This document shows positions 8,419 through 19,050 of a stretch of DNA of 64,000 bases, piece after piece. Under the pieces are notes generated by a model that saw only the letters and a list, made by a program, of their open reading frames with translations, had not been told where the DNA came from and ran no database searches. Origin of the DNA: Lysinibacillus sp. OF-1 (lineage in GTDB: Bacteria > Bacillota > Bacilli > Bacillales_A > Planococcaceae); the NCBI RefSeq assembly GCF_028356935.1, contig NZ_CP102798.1, positions 3,844,001 through 3,908,000 on the forward strand, given 5' to 3'. The position numbers and the translations under genes were made by a program. The stretch's first letter is position 1. Each line of letters begins with the position of its first letter.

Positions 8419-8626
8419 CGACTATTTCTAGTCTTCACGTACAGTATGTCCACTAAAAAATAATTTGGAGTTATTGCTTTTTTGAAGGTTTGAAAGGAAT
8501 AAATAGGGGAATAATGCCAACTAGGACAGTATTGCACCTATATCTCCCTCTCGATCTCCGCTAAGCAGGCTGCTAAACTACTTATTAGGAGATGAGCTAT
8601 AACAAGTCTATCTATATTCAGTAAAA

Positions 8627-8701
8627 TGGCGCCCTCGGAGGGAATCGAACCCCCAGTGCAAGAACCGGAATCTTACGTGTTATCCATTACACCACGAGGG
8701 C
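8627..8701 (-). tRNA. tRNA-Arg (anticodon CCG), CCA encoded
   Basis: The minus strand folds as a full cloverleaf: acceptor GCCCTCG/CGAGGGC, a D-arm with GTGG/CAC, an anticodon loop TTCCGGT giving anticodon CCG, and a T-arm with GGTTCGATTCC. Discriminator G and an encoded CCA end the gene. It reads CGG arginine codons. It is a single tRNA with its own promoter and stands beside clpP. Confidence 0.95.
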
Positions 8702-8820
8702 AAAGGCACAAAAAAAAAGTACTCACTCTAGGCTTACGAAAAGCATGATGTAGATAACCCTCATTTTTTGAAGCATACCTGCAAAATAGTGTACTGTACT
8801 TTAAACTTATAACCTCAATT

Positions 8821-8849
8821 ATTATACAAGCCTATCACATATAATTCAA
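8821..8849 (-). promoter_or_regulatory. Promoter of the tRNA-Arg gene
   Basis: TTGAAT (8844-8849), 17 bp, TATAAT (8821-8826) on the minus strand, about 115 bases before the tRNA 5' end. Near-consensus sigma-A. Confidence 0.65.
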
Positions 8850-8903
8850 CCATAGAATGCAAAAACATTTTATTTTTTTTATTTCACTTTAGCAGGGTTA
8901 ATA

Positions 8904-8934
8904 TTTGACCTTCCCTGACTATAATGTGTATGAT
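8904..8934 (+). promoter_or_regulatory. clpP promoter overlapped by a CtsR-type site
   Basis: TTGACC (8905-8910), 18 bp, TATGAT (8929-8934) fits a sigma-A promoter. TTTGACC-TTC-CCTGACT (8904-8920) matches the tandem heptad layout of the CtsR heat-shock operator: the first heptad is exact, the second matches 5 of 7. In Bacillus, clpP is a CtsR target, which supports the call. Confidence 0.65.
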
Positions 8935-9008
8935 AAGGATACAGCTGAAATAACAATGGAAATTTTCAGCAAAGGTATTCGAATTTAGTTTTTTAAGGAG
9001 GATTTAAC

Positions 9009-9599
9009 ATGAATTTAATTCCTACAGTTATTGAACAAACAAGTCGCGGTGAACGTGCATATGACATTTATTCACGTCTACTTAAAGACCGTATTATTCT
9101 TTTAGGAAGCGCTATTGATGACAATGTGGCTAACTCCATTGTTGCACAACTTCTTTTCCTACAAGCGGAAGATCCAGATAAAGATATCTCTCTTTACATT
9201 AATTCACCAGGTGGATCAATTACGGCTGGTATGGCTATTTATGACACAATGCAAATCATTAAACCACAAGTTCAAACAATTTGTATTGGTATGGCTGCAT
9301 CAATGGGTGCTTTCTTACTAGCTGCTGGTGAGCCTGGTAAACGTTTTGCATTACCAAATGCAGAAGTAATGATTCACCAACCACTAGGTGGCGCACAAGG
9401 TCAAGCGACAGAAATTGAAATTGCTGCTAAACGTATTTTATTCTTACGTGAAAAATTAAATGGCATTTTATCTGAACGCACAGGCCAACCACTTGAAGTC
9501 ATTGCTAGAGACACAGATCGTGATAATTTCATGACTGCTGAACGTGCTAAAGAATATGGTTTAATCGATCACATTATGCACCGTAGCGATAATAAATAA
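9009..9599 (+). CDS. clpP: ATP-dependent Clp protease proteolytic subunit ClpP
   Basis: A 196-residue serine peptidase that forms the double-heptameric chamber used with ClpC, ClpX and ClpE in the cytosol. The triad is intact: Ser98 (GMAASMGAF), His123 (VMIHQP), Asp172 (DTDRDNF). The glycine-rich SPGGSITAG loop is present, and the length matches the family. An AAGGAGG ribosome binding site precedes the ATG. It has a CtsR-type operator in front and a terminator 6 bases after the stop. It degrades misfolded proteins and regulators, and is needed for stress tolerance and sporulation in relatives. Confidence 0.98.
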   Translation: MNLIPTVIEQTSRGERAYDIYSRLLKDRIILLGSAIDDNVANSIVAQLLFLQAEDPDKDISLYINSPGGSITAGMAIYDTMQIIKPQVQTICIGMAASMGAFLLAAGEPGKRFALPNAEVMIHQPLGGAQGQATEIEIAAKRILFLREKLNGILSERTGQPLEVIARDTDRDNFMTAERAKEYGLIDHIMHRSDNK

Positions 9600-9605
9600 A
9601 AATGA

Positions 9606-9644
9606 GAAGGCATCACAGACTCGCTCTGTGATGCCTTTCGTGTT
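9606..9644 (+). terminator. clpP terminator (copy A of a duplicated terminator)
   Basis: AAGGCATCACAGA and TCTGTGATGCCTT form a 13-bp stem followed by T-rich sequence. A 39-base segment matching at 36 positions recurs at 10169-10207 in the same orientation. Confidence 0.88.
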
Positions 9645-10162
9645 GTTGAGAAAAGGTGATGTCAACGGCAGAAACAGCCATTTTGAAAGGGGAGGGGTTG
9701 ATTTCCGTTCCGCCAGCGTCCTTTCCAGGGGGCGCGCTTCACTCACTGCATTCGCTCCAGGGGCTCCTCTAGGACGCTAATCCCCTAGGAGTGACGCTGG
9801 CTCCACTCCCATCAACCATTCTGCAAAAGTGTCTTTTCCTGAACAAAATAGCCCTTTATTTATATTATTAGAAAGAGGATAGGCTCTTATTTTCAATGCG
9901 GAGAAGTGATGGATGACAACACTTCTCCATAAAGCGTAGTGAATACCTTCACTTTATTTGAAAACCTTTCTAAAAAGAAACATTTTTATGGATTGGGGTG
10001 GAAGGCTACTTGACTCCCGTGGGATAGCGAGACAGGCGAGCCTCTAAACGGAGCGGTAGCGGAGGAAGCTGCTCGGCGCTCGCCCACAGGAAAGCAAGTA
10101 GCCTGCAATAGAAATCCATTTTCACCTTTCACAAAAACGCTATGGATGGTTTTGTTTTTCAA
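9641..10162. repeat. Composite palindromic intergenic repeat, copy 1
   Basis: This 520-base, locally GC-rich stretch has no convincing gene. Module I (about 9695-9817) is closed by GGTTGAT/ATCAACC with inner CCAGCGTC (9713-9720)/GACGCTGG (9793-9800). Module II (9988-10119) is closed by ATGGATT/AATCCAT with inner AGGCTACTTG/CAAGTAGCCT. Parts of both modules and the sequence joining them recur at 38446-38805, including 60 identical bases in module II. Between the modules lies AT-rich sequence with a small ACTTCTCC-type hairpin. It could be a dispersed palindromic element or a structured RNA. Confidence 0.75.
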
Positions 10163-10168
10163 CACTAT

Positions 10169-10207
10169 GAAGGCATCACAGATTTGCTCTGTGATGCCTT
10201 TTGTGTT
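10169..10207 (-). terminator. crh operon terminator (copy B of a duplicated terminator)
   Basis: AAGGCATCACAGA/TCTGTGATGCCTT stem, 10 bp beyond the crh stop. It matches the clpP terminator at 36 of 39 positions. The two copies bracket the composite repeat. Confidence 0.85.
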
Positions 10208-10216
10208 CAATGAATG

Positions 10217-10474
10217 TTAGTCTTCATTTTCGATAATTGTAGCCAATGCTGTAACCGCTTGCTCCGCATCGCTGCCGTCACTACTTAAAGTAACTTCAGT
10301 GCCTTTAGCGACTGCTAAGCTCATGACACCCATAATGGATTTGGCATTTACTTTTTTCTCGTCTTTTTCCAGAAAGATATCCGCACTAAAACGATTTGCT
10401 TCCTGTACAAATAGTGCTGCTTGTCTAGCTTGTAGTCCTAATTTTAATTTGACCTGGACTCTTCTCTCAATCAT
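10217..10474 (-). CDS. crh: Catabolite repression HPr-like protein Crh
   Basis: An 85-residue HPr paralogue, the same length as B. subtilis Crh. Position 15 is Gln instead of the phosphotransfer His (GLQARQAA), so it cannot take part in sugar phosphorylation. Ser46 (NAKSIMGV) is kept, so it can be phosphorylated by HprK (encoded in this window) and act as a CcpA corepressor. ATG at 10472-10474 was chosen because AAGGGGAG lies 8 nt upstream; the in-frame TTG just before it is too close to that site. It is the last gene of the nudix-rapZ-yvcK-whiA-crh operon, as in Bacillus. Confidence 0.96.
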   Translation of the reverse strand: MIERRVQVKLKLGLQARQAALFVQEANRFSADIFLEKDEKKVNAKSIMGVMSLAVAKGTEVTLSSDGSDAEQAVTALATIIENED

Positions 10475-10587
10475 ACTCAAAACTCCCCTTCACTACCGTT
10501 CATCTATTAGTTTTATCTTACCTCACTTACTAGCAAAAGAACAATAAGCGATTACGCATGACATTCATACCTGAAAAGTATGAAAAC

Positions 10588-11535
10588 TTAACCACCTATT
10601 TTTTCACCACGTCTTAATGCATCAGCAATCTCATCAATTTTTCTCAATCGATGGTTAACACCTGATTTACTAACCGTTCCACTTGATACCATTTCACCAA
10701 GCTCTTTTAATGTCACATCCTGATATTCTACCCGTAGACGTGCTATTTCACGTAGCTTTTCTGGTAGCTGATCCAGACCAATTGAATTTTCAATAAATCG
10801 AATATTCTCTACCTGTCGTAATGCTGCACCAATAGTTTTGTTTAAGTTGGCTGTTTCACAGTTCACAATACGGTTGACGCTATTTCGCATATCTCGCAAT
10901 ATGCGCACATCCTCAAACTTCATCATGGCCTGATGTGCGCCAACAATATTAAGGAAATCTGAAATTTTCTCTGCTTCCTTTAAATAGGTGACAAAACCTT
11001 TTTTTCGTTCAATTGTTTTGGCATTAAGTTCAAATTCATTCATCAAATCCATCAATGCCTCACCATGCTCTTTATACAAAGAATAAATCTCTAAATGGTA
11101 GGCTGATGTTTCTGGATTGTTGACAGAACCTCCTGCTAAAAATGCTCCTCTTAAATAAGCTCTTTTTTGACCACTCTTTTTGATGAGCTTTCTTGAGATT
11201 GTATGGTTAAATTGAAAGTCGTCTGAGATGATTTCTAAATCAATTAGCAGCTCGCGCGCACCTTCTCTTACACGGCAAATATACACGTTATTTTTTTTCA
11301 GTCGCATCTTCTTACGAACAAGCAATTCTACATTGTACGGATACAATTTTTTCATAATCGTATATAGTCTTCTAGCAATTGCAGCGTTTTCAGTTTGCAC
11401 GTCTAAACTTAGTTGTTTATTTGCAAAGGATAATGAACCATTCATACGAATTAGGGCAGAAACTTCTGCTTTCATACAATGATTGTCCGCTTCTATTTGC
11501 GTTAATTCCTTTTTTGTTTCAGAAGCAAAAGACAT
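10588..11535 (-). CDS. whiA: DNA-binding protein WhiA
   Basis: A 315-residue WhiA: an N-terminal degenerate LAGLIDADG homing-endonuclease-like domain (about 1-200, including [14 protein letters not shown]) and a C-terminal helix-turn-helix (about 225-305, [25 protein letters not shown] region). In Bacillus it binds DNA and affects cell division and chromosome segregation. [12 protein letters not shown] is the usual N-terminus, so ATG 11533-11535 with AAGGGGGG 7 nt upstream is preferred over the earlier TTG. It lies between yvcK and crh. Confidence 0.96.
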   Translation of the reverse strand: MSFASETKKELTQIEADNHCMKAEVSALIRMNGSLSFANKQLSLDVQTENAAIARRLYTIMKKLYPYNVELLVRKKMRLKKNNVYICRVREGARELLIDLEIISDDFQFNHTISRKLIKKSGQKRAYLRGAFLAGGSVNNPETSAYHLEIYSLYKEHGEALMDLMNEFELNAKTIERKKGFVTYLKEAEKISDFLNIVGAHQAMMKFEDVRILRDMRNSVNRIVNCETANLNKTIGAALRQVENIRFIENSIGLDQLPEKLREIARLRVEYQDVTLKELGEMVSSGTVSKSGVNHRLRKIDEIADALRRGEKIGG

Positions 11536-11600
11536 ATCATGCCCCCCTTTCAATCATGATTTCTATGTATATGTTCATCTTACCATATACAATCAATCCA

Positions 11601-12596
11601 TTATGTTTCTATAATGGGTCTTCTTACTTTTTGCTGGTAAATATCAGCATAATCTACCAGCCATTCTGCAACATTGATAGCATTATGTCGAACAGTCCCA
11701 TCTGACCGAATTGTAGCAATATCACGTTGTATAACCTCTAAGCCCATACTTTCAAGCTTTGCCACATCAAATGTCACTGGCTCTGCTCTTTCTTCTTTAT
11801 ATAGTTCTTTTACAGGATTAGGGAGTTCTTCGTCGTTTACTAAAATAGAATCAATAAAATCGCCGCCAACATGCTTATGTATGGCTGTTACATGATCACC
11901 TGCTGTATAAGAAATCGTTTCACCTTTTTGCGTCATTAAATTACAAACATATATTTTTCTACCTTTCGCTTTCACAACAGCTTCCCCTATCTCCTTCACA
12001 AGCAGATTTGGAATAATACTTGTATATAAGCTTCCTGGACCTATTAAAATATAGTCTGCACGCTGAATCGCACGAATGGCTTCTGGTAACGGTTGCACAT
12101 TTTCGGGTACTAAAAAAACACGATCAATGCGCTTTGATGCTGTTGGAATTTTTGATTCTCCTTCAATAATTGAACCATCCTCTAGCACAGCATGTAAGTT
12201 TATTTTTTTATTTGCAGCTGGTATGACACGACCATGAACTTTTAAAACCTTGCCCATTTCACTTATAGCATGATTAAAATCTCCAGTAATATCAGTAAGT
12301 GCCGTAAGCATTAAATTTCCTAAGGAGTGACCTTTTAAATCCTCTGATGCTGAAAAGCGATATTGAAACATTTGCTCTACAAGTGGTTCAATATCTGATA
12401 ATGCCGCAATCACATTACGTACATCACCAGGTGGCGGAATATCGTAGTCATCACGTAAACGGCCTGAAGAACCCCCATCATCTGCCACTGTCACAATGGC
12501 AGTAATATCAAATGGGTGATGCTTCAGCCCGCGTAGTAATGTGGAAAGCCCTGTACCACCACCTATTACGACAAGCCTTGTTTGCTTTTTCCCCAT
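11601..12596 (-). CDS. yvcK: Gluconeogenesis factor YvcK (CofD-like)
   Basis: A 331-residue YvcK/CofD-like protein with an N-terminal nucleotide-binding glycine motif (VVIGGGTGLSTLL, about 9-21) and the family block TVADDGGSSGRLR (about 37-49). In Bacillus it binds UDP-sugars and is needed for growth on gluconeogenic carbon sources and for normal cell shape. It starts 4 bases after the rapZ stop. Operon order rapZ-yvcK-whiA is highly conserved in Firmicutes. Confidence 0.96.
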   Translation of the reverse strand: MGKKQTRLVVIGGGTGLSTLLRGLKHHPFDITAIVTVADDGGSSGRLRDDYDIPPPGDVRNVIAALSDIEPLVEQMFQYRFSASEDLKGHSLGNLMLTALTDITGDFNHAISEMGKVLKVHGRVIPAANKKINLHAVLEDGSIIEGESKIPTASKRIDRVFLVPENVQPLPEAIRAIQRADYILIGPGSLYTSIIPNLLVKEIGEAVVKAKGRKIYVCNLMTQKGETISYTAGDHVTAIHKHVGGDFIDSILVNDEELPNPVKELYKEERAEPVTFDVAKLESMGLEVIQRDIATIRSDGTVRHNAINVAEWLVDYADIYQQKVRRPIIET

Positions 12597-12600
12597 TCAC

Positions 12601-13494
12601 TCATTCCTTTCTACGATTAATATCACGATGCGTAATAACCGTATTTTCCTTGCCTGCTAAATATGCCCCAAAAAATTCTGCTAATGTCACTGAGCGATGC
12701 TGACCGCCAGTACAACCAAAAGCAATGACAAGCTGTGACTTACCTTCTTGTCGATAAAGAGGAATCATAAAATCTAATAAATCCGTTAGTTTTTTTATGA
12801 GTATTTGCGTATCTTCCAAAGCTAAAACATAAGAGGATACCTCTGTTTGTAGTCCTGTTTTGGGACGTAGCTCCTCTACATAATAAGGGTTTTTAAGAAA
12901 ACGAACATCAAACACTAAGTCTGCATCAATAGGCATCCCATGTTTAAAGCCAAAGGACATAATGTTCACAGTAAAAATAGTATCTGCCTCACTAGCAAAT
13001 TCATTGACGATTCTTTCACGTAATTGCTTCGGTTTCATGTTCGATGTGTTATACACAAAATTAGCACGGCCCTTTACTTCAGATAAAAGTGCACGTTCCT
13101 GTTTAATGCCATCTAAAGGTAAACCATTGACTGCTAGTGGATGGGCACGTCTTGTTTCTTTATAGCGTCTAACTAATGTGGCATCGTCTGCATCTAAAAA
13201 TAACATACGAGTATCAATATCGCCTTCTTTTAGTATATGGTCTAACGCGCCAATAAGAGCATCAAAAAAGTCGCCACCACGCATATCCATTACGGCTGCA
13301 ATACGCGTACTATTTTTACCAGAATCTCTTAGCAGAGTTAAAAAAGTTGTAAGTAACGCTGGTGGTAAATTATCAATACAGTAATACCCTAAATCCTCAA
13401 AGCTTTGAATAGCTACGGTCTTCCCAGCCCCAGACATTCCTGTAATAATAACCAATTCGTGTGTACATTGTTGGCCTTCAACCACCACTGTCAT
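12601..13494 (-). CDS. rapZ: RNase adapter / nucleotide-binding protein RapZ (YvcJ)
   Basis: A 297-residue RapZ family P-loop protein. Walker A is GMSGAGKT (residues 19-26), and the C-terminal domain carries the typical [13 protein letters not shown] motif (about 262-274). It hydrolyses GTP/ATP. In B. subtilis it affects competence gene expression; in enterobacteria it controls GlmZ RNA decay, which need not apply here. ATG at 13492-13494 behind AAAGGAG. Overlap-like spacing of 4 bases to yvcK and 9 to the Nudix gene shows a tight operon. Confidence 0.95.
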   Translation of the reverse strand: MTVVVEGQQCTHELVIITGMSGAGKTVAIQSFEDLGYYCIDNLPPALLTTFLTLLRDSGKNSTRIAAVMDMRGGDFFDALIGALDHILKEGDIDTRMLFLDADDATLVRRYKETRRAHPLAVNGLPLDGIKQERALLSEVKGRANFVYNTSNMKPKQLRERIVNEFASEADTIFTVNIMSFGFKHGMPIDADLVFDVRFLKNPYYVEELRPKTGLQTEVSSYVLALEDTQILIKKLTDLLDFMIPLYRQEGKSQLVIAFGCTGGQHRSVTLAEFFGAYLAGKENTVITHRDINRRKE

Positions 13495-13503
13495 GCAACT
13501 CCT

Positions 13504-13971
13504 TTATTGTTCTTTTGATATTTGTATTTTTTGATGAAGTAATTCAAAATTCGTTGTATAGTCAAACGTGCCATATTGAATGCCTGATTGCGAAACCGCA
13601 AATTGTAAATTAGTTCGATCTCCTTCAGCCATTGGCAAATGTGCTAAATCCTCTACTGGGTGCCATGCAAGCTTGCCTTCTCTCGTTTCTTCGAATGGTA
13701 TACCTTCTACATCCTTAGCAACAAATGTATAGAGCATCCACTCATCCACTACATCATTATTTTCTTTAATAATCATCGTATAAACACCCTTTAAATGAAC
13801 ATTTAAAGGTGTGACATTCGTTTCTTCTTGAAACTCACGTACAGCAGCCTCAAAGATGGATTCACCGCTCTCCATTTTCCCTCCTGGAGCAACGTACCAG
13901 CCTCTTCTTGGTTTCTGAAGTAATAATACTTTACCGTCTTTTACGGCAATTAAATTTGCAATTCTTTGCAT
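13504..13971 (-). CDS. Nudix hydrolase (YvcI-like, 8-oxo-dGTP diphosphatase type)
   Basis: A 155-residue Nudix hydrolase. The Nudix box runs GGKMESGESIFEAAVREF followed by QEETNV (about 31-54), with all metal-binding glutamates present. Family members hydrolyse nucleoside diphosphate derivatives; MutT-like activity is often annotated but not shown. ATG 13969-13971 was chosen because AGAGG lies 7 nt upstream; a GTG 18 bases earlier is also in frame. It is the first gene of the rapZ-yvcK-whiA-crh operon, in the place of B. subtilis yvcI. Confidence 0.88.
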   Translation of the reverse strand: MQRIANLIAVKDGKVLLLQKPRRGWYVAPGGKMESGESIFEAAVREFQEETNVTPLNVHLKGVYTMIIKENNDVVDEWMLYTFVAKDVEGIPFEETREGKLAWHPVEDLAHLPMAEGDRTNLQFAVSQSGIQYGTFDYTTNFELLHQKIQISKEQ

Positions 13972-14007
13972 AGGCACACCTCTAATCACTTTTGCATTCT
14001 ACTCCCC

Positions 14008-14016
14008 ATTATAGCA
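14008..14016 (-). promoter_or_regulatory. Extended -10 promoter of the nudix-rapZ-yvcK-whiA-crh operon
   Basis: TGC-TATAAT on the minus strand (TATAAT at 14008-14013), 37 bp before the operon start. The -35 region is poor, which the extended TG element could offset. Confidence 0.5.
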
Positions 14017-14139
14017 AGACCTTGCAAGATTTGTCCTCATTTACAACTCTCTAGTAAAGACAATTAACAATTTAGGTTTATTCATGTGTAATGCTTTTAT
14101 GTTAGGCGAAAAATACGTTTATTTTTTTAATTTATACAA

Positions 14140-14187
14140 ATAAAAAAGTAGGTTGCTCCCACCTAATTGAGGCGGAAACAACCTACT
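14140..14187 (-). terminator. trxB terminator
   Basis: GTAGGTTG (14148-14155) and CAACCTAC (14179-14186) form the outer stem, with inner CACCT/AGG. A TTTTTTATTTG tract follows on the minus strand. It lies about 120 bases beyond the trxB stop; the space between shows no supported gene. Confidence 0.75.
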
Positions 14188-14308
14188 AAACAAAATAAAA
14201 GGGGGATTGCTAATTACATTTTTTATCATACACCTTTTATATGTCATTCAAGTTACAGCAATATTAAAACCACATTAAAATTGTATTTTTTTCCTTTAAA
14301 TAGCCATG

Positions 14309-15265
<957 letters not shown>

Positions 15266-15434
15266 CTAAACAGAATACTTTTTATCTTCATTCAACCAAT
15301 AAGTGTAACGTCACCTACAGCAGAAGATAAAGCCCTTGACGGATAGGATAATGTCGCCAAGGAACATTGGTGATAACGTTAGTATGTTCATCGTATGTGA
15401 AAGTATAAAGTTATTCAACTATGTTGCTCACACG

Positions 15435-16958
15435 TTAATTATGACTATTAGGTAAAAACGTTAGAATTTCATCAATATACTTCGATAACGTTGATACAGA
15501 TACTCCATATTGTTGGGCAATTTCCTTTTTTGTTACTTTGAGCATCTGTGAAGATCTAAATAAATAATCATTGGCTCCTGCAATTGCTGTTGGGTTTGTA
15601 AAACGATAGTTTTGTATTAGCGCTTGTTCACATAGTACAAACCACATTTGAAACATTGGTACAATGAGTGATGAGAGCTTCCCATACTGTTCTAATAAAA
15701 TTTCTGGTACGTTGACAGCACGTAAAAAGCTCGCTTCTACTTTGTTCTTCTTATCAAATTCGTGGCCGAGTGAATAAGCTAAAAACAATTTCTCAAATGT
15801 GTCTAATTGTTCAACATTAACCAATTTCGGATGAGCGATAATTTCTTGCTTATGTGCAGTACCCTTCAGTAAAAACAAACCAAAAATGCGCTCACTCGTA
15901 TAAGTACTTTCTAATTTTTCAACAATAAAATCACGGTCATGCTCCAATGCATCAAGTGCAAATTCATTTTCTTGTTGGCGCCATGGCTCAAAGCCCTCTT
16001 TGTCAGGGTCTAGCTCTAGTAGCTGATCCCATGCACTTTTCGATACTTCCTCATGACCTGAGAAATAGGCCGCATGTGACAACCAAAAGTAAAAACCAGC
16101 ATCTCCAACATAGCCTCTCTTTTGCATACTACGCAACCATTTATAGGCTAATTCATACTGTCCTATTAAGGCTAATGTAGCCCCTAATTTATAACGGTGC
16201 TCCCATGTGTATGGCTGAATTTTGACAAGTATATTTAGTAGTTCTTGTAAATCCTCTTCATTTTTTTCATAATAAGCAATCACCGTTAAATTACATAGTG
16301 CATGTAAGTTCCCCTTATTTTCACGTAGCACGGTATGTAAGAGAGCCTTCGCCTGCTCTTCTTCTCCTACATAAAAATAAGCAAGTGCTAAATTATTATA
16401 GGCTGACCAAAAGGCTGGTCGATCTTCAATTAAATCTTCTAAAATAGTAATAGCTTCTGGAAAATCCCCTTTTTCCATACAACGACGAGCTTGCTCCTGA
16501 CGATACAAATCCTCACCAGATTCTTCAGGGTCTTCCAAATCATCCTGCTCAAAAGCGACAAATTCTAGTATTTCTGCTGCTTCATCTGCATAAGCACCCT
16601 CTGGTTCTAGCCGCAAATACTCTTCTGCAAAACGTTTCGCATCATGCATGATGCCCACACATCCTGATACTTCTGCCATATAGAAAATGATTTCTGGATT
16701 ATCTGGATCAATTTGATAGGCATGATGAAGCAGATCATACGCTTCCTCAAAACGTTGACCTTCTAACTCTACGATGGCTAGCTGCAAGATAATCATAGGA
16801 TCATCAGGGCTTAAATCTACCGCACGTTGTAAATATTTATAAGCTTTATTCATTTGTCCACTATTCATTGCTTGAATTGATTTTTTATAATAATAGTCGC
16901 CTGTTGGAATGAACGACACTATATTCGATTGAGTCTCATTTTGACGTTTCTTTTCCAA
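15435..16958 (-). CDS. Tetratricopeptide repeat protein with C-terminal HTH (YvcD-like)
   Basis: A 507-residue cytosolic protein made of TPR helices: AYKYLQRAVDLSPDDP and AYDLLHHAYQIDPDNP are clear repeats in the first 120 residues, with more at about 150-300. The end (about 470-500, KKEIAQQYGVSVSTLSKYIDEI) looks like a helix-turn-helix. It takes the position of B. subtilis yvcD between trxB and the his operon. The combination suggests a protein-interaction scaffold that may also bind DNA. Its partner is unknown. Confidence 0.85.
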   Translation of the reverse strand: MEKKRQNETQSNIVSFIPTGDYYYKKSIQAMNSGQMNKAYKYLQRAVDLSPDDPMIILQLAIVELEGQRFEEAYDLLHHAYQIDPDNPEIIFYMAEVSGCVGIMHDAKRFAEEYLRLEPEGAYADEAAEILEFVAFEQDDLEDPEESGEDLYRQEQARRCMEKGDFPEAITILEDLIEDRPAFWSAYNNLALAYFYVGEEEQAKALLHTVLRENKGNLHALCNLTVIAYYEKNEEDLQELLNILVKIQPYTWEHRYKLGATLALIGQYELAYKWLRSMQKRGYVGDAGFYFWLSHAAYFSGHEEVSKSAWDQLLELDPDKEGFEPWRQQENEFALDALEHDRDFIVEKLESTYTSERIFGLFLLKGTAHKQEIIAHPKLVNVEQLDTFEKLFLAYSLGHEFDKKNKVEASFLRAVNVPEILLEQYGKLSSLIVPMFQMWFVLCEQALIQNYRFTNPTAIAGANDYLFRSSQMLKVTKKEIAQQYGVSVSTLSKYIDEILTFLPNSHN

Positions 16959-17048
16959 TATATTTCCTCCGAAACAAGAAATAAGGAACGCATTTTACGT
17001 TCCTTTACACAGTAATTTCTATTATACCATACAATCAATAATATGCCG

Positions 17049-17666
17049 TTATTTCTCCTCGTGACGTTTTTCCAACACATGTAGAACATCATAAATACTT
17101 ACTTTTTGTTCTTGTAGCAATACTAGAAGGTGATAGATTAAATCAGCTGCCTCCCATTTTACTTCTTCGGCATCGCGGTTTTTAGCCCCAATGACAACCT
17201 CAGTTGCCTCCTCCCCAACCTTTTTACAAATTTTATCGATACCCTTGTCAAATAAATATGTAGTATAGGCTCCTTCTGGCATTTCCTGCTCACGCTTTGC
17301 AATCACACGCACAAGTTTAGCGATGATGCCTACAGAGCCAATCTGCTCATTTTGTTGAATCACCTCTGTAAAGCAAGAAGTTGTACCATTATGACAAGCT
17401 GGGCCAGCGGGTAGCACTTCCACCACTAATGCATCCTGATCACAGTCTGCTTTTACGGACACCACTTGTTGTCTATGACCACTTGTTGCTCCTTTATGCC
17501 ACAGCTCTTGACGAGAACGAGAATAAAACCAAGTTTCTCCTGATTCAATTGTTTTAGCTAATGATTCTTTATTCATATAGGCCACTGTTAGCACTTCTTT
17601 TGTGTTGGCATCTTGTACAACAGCTGTAACAAGACCTTTCTCATCGAACCGAATATTCTCTATCAT
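17049..17666 (-). CDS. hisI: Bifunctional PR-AMP cyclohydrolase / PR-ATP pyrophosphatase HisIE
   Basis: A 205-residue fusion that performs histidine steps 2 and 3. The HisI half (1 to about 110) has [14 protein letters not shown] and the zinc-binding CHNGTTSCF motif. The HisE half (about 115-205) has [18 protein letters not shown] overlaps the hisF stop (ATGA), so translation is coupled. Last gene of the operon. The product, ProFAR, is normally the substrate of HisA, which this operon does not encode. Confidence 0.97.
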   Translation of the reverse strand: MIENIRFDEKGLVTAVVQDANTKEVLTVAYMNKESLAKTIESGETWFYSRSRQELWHKGATSGHRQQVVSVKADCDQDALVVEVLPAGPACHNGTTSCFTEVIQQNEQIGSVGIIAKLVRVIAKREQEMPEGAYTTYLFDKGIDKICKKVGEEATEVVIGAKNRDAEEVKWEAADLIYHLLVLLQEQKVSIYDVLHVLEKRHEEK

Positions 17667-18424
17667 CTTACTGCCACTCCTTTGTCACGTAAGTATTCTT
17701 TTACTTGTAATACGTTCGTTTCTTTGTAATGGAAGATTGAAGCCGCCAATGCAGCATCTGCATCTACCTCTTGTGCTAATACTTCGTAAAAATGTTCGGC
17801 ATGTCCCGCTCCACCACTAGCGATAACAGGAACTGTCACTGCCTCTCTTACCGCTTTAGTTAAGGCCAAATCAAAGCCAGATTTTTCACCATCTTGATTC
17901 ATACTTGTTAATAAAATTTCCCCTGCTCCTAAGCGCACAGCTTCTTGTGCCCACTCAACGGCTGACCAAGTTGTTTTATTGCGTCCACCATGTGTATAAA
18001 CCATCCATGTATCATCTTCTTCACTATAGCGAGCATCGATTGCAACAACGATACATTGTGCACCAAAGAAATCAGCGCCCTCTTGAATAAGAGCTGGTCG
18101 CTCCAAAGCAGATGTATTCACGGATACTTTATCAGCACCTGCACGTAAAATACGCTTCATATCTTCCAACGTACGAATACCACCACCAACTGTAAAAGGT
18201 ATTGCAAGTGTAGCAGCTGTTTGACGAACAACATCTATCATCGTTTCTCGACCTTCATGTGAAGCAGAGATATCTAAAAATACAAGCTCATCTGCGCCCT
18301 GCTCATCATAGAACTTTGCAAGCTCCACTGGATCACCTGCATCACGGATAGATACAAATTGGATACCTTTTACAACGCGACCTTCCTTGACATCAAGACA
18401 TGGGATAATACGTTTTGTTAGCAT
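17663..18424 (-). CDS. hisF: Imidazole glycerol phosphate synthase subunit HisF
   Basis: A 253-residue (beta/alpha)8-barrel cyclase that, with HisH, makes imidazole glycerol phosphate and AICAR. Catalytic Asp11 (IIPCLDV) and Asp130 (VVAIDARY) are present. DISASHEGR and [14 protein letters not shown] mark HisF rather than HisA. The ATG lies inside the last codons of hisH (7-base overlap). An earlier in-frame start is possible but overlaps hisH more. This is where hisA is found in Bacillus operons (between hisH and hisF), yet hisH and hisF overlap directly here. Confidence 0.97.
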   Translation of the reverse strand: MLTKRIIPCLDVKEGRVVKGIQFVSIRDAGDPVELAKFYDEQGADELVFLDISASHEGRETMIDVVRQTAATLAIPFTVGGGIRTLEDMKRILRAGADKVSVNTSALERPALIQEGADFFGAQCIVVAIDARYSEEDDTWMVYTHGGRNKTTWSAVEWAQEAVRLGAGEILLTSMNQDGEKSGFDLALTKAVREAVTVPVIASGGAGHAEHFYEVLAQEVDADAALAASIFHYKETNVLQVKEYLRDKGVAVR

Positions 18425-19050
18425 GCCTTCACACCTTTCAGCCATTGCTCTAATAAATAAATGCCTAGTTCTCCCGATTTTTCAGGGTGAAATTGCATGC
18501 CTGTCACGGAACCATTCGTTACAATACCAGGTACTTTTATGCCACAATAGTCTGCATAGGCAACAAGCTCAGATTCCTGAATATGTGTCGCATAAAATGA
18601 GTGAACAAAATAGACATGCTTCGCTGATACTTCACCGTCCAACCATGCAGGGCGATTCGTCAAGATCAGTTCATTCCAGCCCATATGTGGCACACGATAT
18701 GCTTGATCTCCTTCGATACCACTAAAGCGTTGAATATGTCCCTTGAAAAAACCTAGCCCTTGTGTTGGGGTTACTTCTTCACTTTGCTCAAACAATAATT
18801 GCATGCCTAGACAAATTCCCAATAGAGGGCGATTTTCACTTTGTGCCTTTTGTAAATAACGGTCTATTTTAGTTTCTGCTAAACGCTTGCGAGCATCAGG
18901 AAATGCGCCAACCCCCGGTAATAGTAGTGCATCTGTTGCATCTAACACGCTCTCATCAGCCGTCACAACGACCTCACAGTCTAGTCGTTTTAATGCTTGT
19001 TCTACACTAAATAAATTGCCCATTCCATAATCAATAACACCTATCTTCAC
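18418..19050 (-). CDS. hisH: Imidazole glycerol phosphate synthase subunit HisH
   Basis: A 210-residue class I glutamine amidotransferase that feeds ammonia to HisF. The nucleophile Cys is in GICLGMQLL (about 79-87), the oxyanion region is PGVGAF, and the His-Glu pair is in QFHPEKS near the C-terminus. The start is GTG at 19048-19050, which overlaps the hisB stop (GTGA). Length is normal. Confidence 0.97.
   Translation of the reverse strand: MKIGVIDYGMGNLFSVEQALKRLDCEVVVTADESVLDATDALLLPGVGAFPDARKRLAETKIDRYLQKAQSENRPLLGICLGMQLLFEQSEEVTPTQGLGFFKGHIQRFSGIEGDQAYRVPHMGWNELILTNRPAWLDGEVSAKHVYFVHSFYATHIQESELVAYADYCGIKVPGIVTNGSVTGMQFHPEKSGELGIYLLEQWLKGVKAC

Noticed and set aside
8420..8620. Hidden gene or RNA between the tRNA terminator and tRNA-Arg
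   Set aside because: No frame with a ribosome binding site and no convincing fold was seen.
9561..10210. Open frames on the minus strand in and beside repeat copy 1 (about 61 and 74 residues)
   Set aside because: They lie across palindromic repeat and terminator sequence, have no ribosome binding site, and are not kept open in copy 2.
14196..14275. Possible 23-residue plus-strand peptide after AAGGGGG
   Set aside because: The spacing between the ribosome binding site and the TTG is too short, there is no promoter, and it lies next to the trxB terminator.
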